A stretch of DNA of 9,887 nucleotides, taken from contig PMMV01000115.1 in assembly GCA_003162115.1 (NCBI GenBank), positions 1,564 to 11,450 on the forward strand, given 5' to 3'. The position numbers and the translations under genes are program-made. Below the pieces are notes generated by a model. The model was given only the letters and a program-made list of their open reading frames with translations, ran no database searches and was not told the origin of the DNA. The DNA is from Methanobacterium sp. (GTDB lineage Archaea > Methanobacteriota > Methanobacteria > Methanobacteriales > Methanobacteriaceae). Below, piece after piece: positions 7,298 to 9,887 of the stretch (the first letter of the stretch is position 1; each line of letters starts with the position of its first letter).

Positions 7298-7302
7298 CTC
7301 CC
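7298..7302 (-). promoter_or_regulatory. Ribosome binding site that decides the PfkB kinase start
   Basis: On the minus strand GGGAG precedes the ATG at 7292 by five bases, which favours that start over two upstream in-frame ATGs. A TATA-like TTTATAAA (7314-7321, minus strand) lies so close that a transcript begun there would nearly lack a leader, so transcription from the MinD operon or from a slightly more distal element is more consistent with use of this site. Confidence 0.5.
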
Positions 7303-7338
7303 ATATTGGCCTGTTTATAAATAAAATTGAAATTGTAT

Positions 7339-8127
7339 CTATTCTGGAAGTAATCCAACAAATTTCTTTATCCTACCCACAATACCGTCTTTATTAGGTT
7401 CAATAGGATCATATTCTTTTCCTAGTAGATCAGCCGCAAGTTGCATAACAGCATTGCTTGTAGGTGATGATGGATTTACTTCAACAATAGATCTTCCAAG
7501 CGCCATAGACCTTTCTACTTCCCTGTCGTAGGGTATAAGACCGATCATTGGAACTTCAAGTATGGATTCTATCTCATTTTCTGATAGTAGAAACTTATCA
7601 TCGTACCACATATTCAAAACAAACCCGCTGATCTTGATGTTAAGCTCATTGAAAAGAATTCTTATTTTTAATGCATCAGCTACTGATGGCATTGTAGATT
7701 GTGTAACTAAAATAGCTTCCGTATTTTCAGGAAGTCCTTCAAAGACATTTGCATTTATTCCAGCTGGAAGGTCCATTAAAAACATATCTCCGTAATCAGA
7801 TATTTCATTCATTATCTTATTCCAAGATATATAGTTAGGATTTATATGTTTCAATGTTTCAAAATGGATTCCTGTAGGCACAACGCGTATTCCCTGATTA
7901 ACTTCGTAAACACATTCATCTATCGATTTGTCACGAACAAGAACATCATGCAATGTTACATCCGGATTTAATAGTCCTGTTATGACGTCCAAATTAGCCA
8001 TGACCAGATCTAGGTCCAGCATGACAATTTCTTCTCCAAAAAGTGCCAGAGCTACTCCCAGATTGAATGTTAGGGATGTTCTTCCAACTCCGCCCTTTCC
8101 TGAAGCAAATGCTATGAATCTTGACAT
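7339..8127 (-). CDS. MinD-family ATPase with a substituted P-loop lysine (second of a tandem pair)
   Basis: The 262-residue product is a MinD/ParA deviant Walker A ATPase. The P-loop reads SGKGGVGRTS (9-18): signature Lys11 is kept, but the P-loop Lys16 is Arg (codon AGA). Other motifs remain: DLDLVMANLD (38-47, Asp40 in the catalytic position), VTLHDVL (57-63), Walker B MDLPAGI (118-124) and STMPSVADALK (144-154). It shares the SPTSNAxMQLxADLxGxEYxPIEP block with its neighbour and ends in IVGRIKKFVGLL, a probable amphipathic membrane-targeting helix. It starts 40 bases after the upstream MinD gene with no clear ribosome binding site, so low or coupled expression is likely. ATP binding or hydrolysis may be weakened, suggesting a regulatory partner of the intact paralog. 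This role is inference; the family call is firm. Confidence 0.9.
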   Translation of the reverse strand: MSRFIAFASGKGGVGRTSLTFNLGVALALFGEEIVMLDLDLVMANLDVITGLLNPDVTLHDVLVRDKSIDECVYEVNQGIRVVPTGIHFETLKHINPNYISWNKIMNEISDYGDMFLMDLPAGINANVFEGLPENTEAILVTQSTMPSVADALKIRILFNELNIKISGFVLNMWYDDKFLLSENEIESILEVPMIGLIPYDREVERSMALGRSIVEVNPSSPTSNAVMQLAADLLGKEYDPIEPNKDGIVGRIKKFVGLLPE

Positions 8128-8167
8128 TTTATACCATTTTTAGCTATTTAATTCCAATTGATGATAC

Positions 8168-8947
8168 TTACCTTCTACCAAGAAGGCCTTCTACAAGTTT
8201 CGCAATAACTCCCTTCTTATCGGGTTCAATTGGCTGGTACTCTTCTCCTATGAGATCTGCACCTAACTGCATTATGGCATTACTAGTTGGTGATTTTGGA
8301 TTTTTGATAATTAAGGGTTCACCAAATGCTGCTGCCCTACTAACTTCAGGATCATCCGGAATAACTGCTATAACAGGAACTTCAAGTATAGTTTCAATTT
8401 CAGTTATGGTTAAGAACGTTTTATCGTGCTGTTCCCTGTTTATTACAACACCTATAATGTCGACTCCAAGTTTATTTGCAATGATCTTGGTTTTGAGTGC
8501 ATCACTAATTGAAGGTACTTCTGGTGTTGTAACCAGTATCATCTCCTGAGCAGCTGCAATGGCTGCTAAAGCATCTTTTTCAAGTCCTGCCGGAGCATCT
8601 ATAAGTAAGATATCTGCGTTTTCAACTAGAACCTCTAATGCACTTTCTAACCTGTCCATTTTAATTTTTCGAAGGCCTTCTAGTGAAATTCCTGCTGGAA
8701 CGACCTTTACTCCTCCAGGCCCCTCGTATATAGCATCTTCTATTGCTGCGGCTCCTGAAAGAACATCATGTAGTGTTACAGATTTACCTTCCATTCCAAG
8801 GATGAGTTCGAGGTTGGCCATTGCAACATCTGCATCTAGTACTATTGTTTCTTCCCCGTATGTTGCTAATGCAACACCTAAATTGGCTGTTATAGTTGTT
8901 TTCCCGACACCGCCCTTTCCTGAAGCAACCGTTATAACTCTTGTCAT
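8168..8947 (-). CDS. minD: MinD-family ATPase with an intact deviant Walker A motif (first of a tandem pair)
   Basis: The 259-residue product has a complete MinD set: [10 protein letters not shown] at 9-18 (Lys11 signature, Lys16 P-loop), [10 protein letters not shown] at 38-47 (Asp40), VTLHDVL at 57-63, Walker B IDAPAGLE at 116-123 and [13 protein letters not shown] at 142-154. MinD proteins dimerise on ATP and bind membranes, acting as spatial switches. In bacteria they place the division site; in haloarchaea some place archaella and chemosensory arrays. The last residues, [16 protein letters not shown] (244-259), look like the amphipathic membrane-targeting helix of MinD. No MinC or MinE gene is visible. 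A GGAGGT ribosome binding site overlaps the stop codon of the upstream acidic-protein gene, so the two are probably coexpressed. The cellular cargo is unknown, so the symbol names the family, not a division role. Confidence 0.93.
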   Translation of the reverse strand: MTRVITVASGKGGVGKTTITANLGVALATYGEETIVLDADVAMANLELILGMEGKSVTLHDVLSGAAAIEDAIYEGPGGVKVVPAGISLEGLRKIKMDRLESALEVLVENADILLIDAPAGLEKDALAAIAAAQEMILVTTPEVPSISDALKTKIIANKLGVDIIGVVINREQHDKTFLTITEIETILEVPVIAVIPDDPEVSRAAAFGEPLIIKNPKSPTSNAIMQLGADLIGEEYQPIEPDKKGVIAKLVEGLLGRR

Positions 8948-8952
8948 CTGAT

Positions 8953-8960
8953 ACCTCCTA
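8953..8960 (-). promoter_or_regulatory. Ribosome binding site of the first MinD gene, overlapping the upstream stop codon
   Basis: On the minus strand TAGGAGGT contains the TAG stop of the upstream gene and a near-perfect GGAGGT, 5 bases before the ATG at 8947. The overlap indicates one transcript and possible translational coupling. Confidence 0.8.
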
Positions 8961-9887
8961 ACTAATCTCTACATTAACATTAAATTTATCAACAATTTCA
9001 GGGAATTTCCTGAAACTCTTCCTTATTTCTATCTGTGATATCTCGATTATTTGTCTTTCAAGATTAATATCCTTTGAGTCACCCATTATCCTAGATAAAA
9101 ATCCCTTCGTGTCAGATTCAATCATAATATTAACCTTTCCACTCAATCCATTAGCATTATCAAGGAAAACCATTACCTCAGCACCCTTTATCTTAGGTAT
9201 TGCAAGGATTGATTTTTTGATCTTATTCATAAGGGTCAGTTCTATCTTTTCAACATCCTCATCACTTACTGAACCGCCCTTATAAGATTCAAGTATGTTA
9301 CTAACGTCTTCTTCTTGAATCTCTTTGATTCCATATTTTTTCATAAGTTCAGATCTGTCCATTGGTGTTTCTGTAATTTTTTCCATTGGATTTCTTTCCA
9401 GATCTTTCTCAGAAGATTCAGTTGATGCATTTAAATTTTCAGATACAATTTTATCTTTTGATGAAACTGCCATCAGGGATTCATTAACTTCTGTTATTGA
9501 GATCACAGGTTCTGGGATTGTTTCATCCACAGAACTTTTTTCATTTAAGGGTTCTTTAATCGTTTCATTCTCTTTTATTTCTGTAACAGGTCCAGTTTCC
9601 ATTTCGGAATCTGAAACTATTTCATTAATTGTTTCTGTAGATAAACTTTCAGACTCATTATCCGGATCTGCGGGGGACATATCATTAATGGGTTTAGAAA
9701 TTGATTTTTCTTCAACTGTTTCTGTTATGGGTTTTGAATTATTTTCAGGATCTTTTAAAGCTTCAGATACAGGTTTGGGTTTAGGAACAGCTTTAGGTTT
9801 TGGTATGTGTTCTGGTTCTTTATCTACTTCATCTGGTTTTTTAAGTTCGTTTATGAGATCATATGCATCTGAACCAATTATATATGG
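8958..9887 (-). CDS. Acidic low-complexity protein with a conserved-looking C-terminal domain, N-terminus outside the window
   Basis: The minus-strand frame is open from the right edge to TAG at 8958-8960 (309 residues visible). The ATG at 9680 is internal, because the frame stays open upstream of it. The first visible residues ([20 protein letters not shown]) look folded. A Lys/Pro segment follows ([11 protein letters not shown]) and then a long Glu/Ser/Thr/Pro-rich stretch with almost no hydrophobic clusters, which is probably disordered. The last 120 or so residues look folded: helix, a [17 protein letters not shown] strand and turn, a VNIMIESD strand, a [17 protein letters not shown] helix and a closing VNVEIS strand. 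I see no membrane segment. I do not recognise it firmly; an archaeal DUF2226-like protein is possible. Its stop codon lies within the ribosome binding site of the MinD gene, so it may be the partner or adaptor of the MinD pair. Confidence 0.82.
   Translation of the reverse strand, partial: PYIIGSDAYDLINELKKPDEVDKEPEHIPKPKAVPKPKPVSEALKDPENNSKPITETVEEKSISKPINDMSPADPDNESESLSTETINEIVSDSEMETGPVTEIKENETIKEPLNEKSSVDETIPEPVISITEVNESLMAVSSKDKIVSENLNASTESSEKDLERNPMEKITETPMDRSELMKKYGIKEIQEEDVSNILESYKGGSVSDEDVEKIELTLMNKIKKSILAIPKIKGAEVMVFLDNANGLSGKVNIMIESDTKGFLSRIMGDSKDINLERQIIEISQIEIRKSFRKFPEIVDKFNVNVEIS

Noticed and set aside
7293..7361. Longer N-terminus for the PfkB kinase from the ATG at 7361
   Set aside because: It would overlap the MinD gene and add 23 residues (rich in Asn, Phe and Tyr) before the first family strand. 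A ribosome binding site favours the ATG at 7292.
8121..8549. 142-codon + strand frame opposite the first MinD gene
   Set aside because: It is antisense to clearly conserved MinD motifs, and its Ser/Thr/Pro-rich product is typical of a shadow frame.
7339..8947. Frameshift or pseudogene explanation for the second MinD
   Set aside because: The frame is intact over 262 codons, with every other motif kept. Only the P-loop residue differs.
8559..8951. 130-codon + strand frame opposite the N-terminal half of the first MinD
   Set aside because: Shadow of the MinD coding sequence, with no start signal.

Overview
The window is AT-rich archaeal DNA, most likely from a hydrogenotrophic methanogen of the order Methanobacteriales (Methanobacterium-like). 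The evidence is a TfrB-type thiol:fumarate reductase subunit, an archaeal-type glycyl-tRNA synthetase, an archaeal DUF1512-like membrane protein, archaeal MinD paralogs, and AGGTGA/GGAGGT ribosome binding sites. No rRNA or tRNA gene, insertion sequence, CRISPR array or phage gene was seen. Nearly all of the window is coding.

Left block (1-5227, + strand): the 3' part of tfrB, a TrmJ-like SPOUT RNA 2'-O-methyltransferase, a DUF1512-like membrane-anchored protein, a dCTP deaminase (probably the dUMP-forming, bifunctional type) and glyS. The middle genes are packed: 12 bases separate trmJ from the DUF1512 gene, and dcd starts on the base after the DUF1512 stop codon. As I recall, unverified, a similar order occurs in Methanothermobacter, so this looks like a conserved housekeeping block for tRNA modification and charging and for dUMP supply.

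Centre (5228-6396): T-rich sequence follows glyS on both strands. A 53-codon gene sits on the minus strand (5291-5452) with a strong ribosome binding site and a SAP/Rho-N-like helical sequence. A divergent promoter region of about 190 bases leads to a TatD-like metal-dependent hydrolase on the + strand.

Right block (6414-9887, minus strand, transcribed right to left): the C-terminal part of a long acidic Ser/Thr/Glu/Pro-rich protein with a folded C-terminal domain, then two tandem MinD-family ATPases, then a PfkB-family sugar or nucleoside kinase. The first MinD has an intact deviant Walker A motif (KGGVGKT). The second has Arg in place of the P-loop Lys (KGGVGRT). Both end in a probable amphipathic membrane-targeting helix. 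The acidic protein plus this asymmetric MinD pair is the best candidate here for an undescribed system, possibly one that positions or organises something at the membrane. Its function cannot be read from sequence alone.
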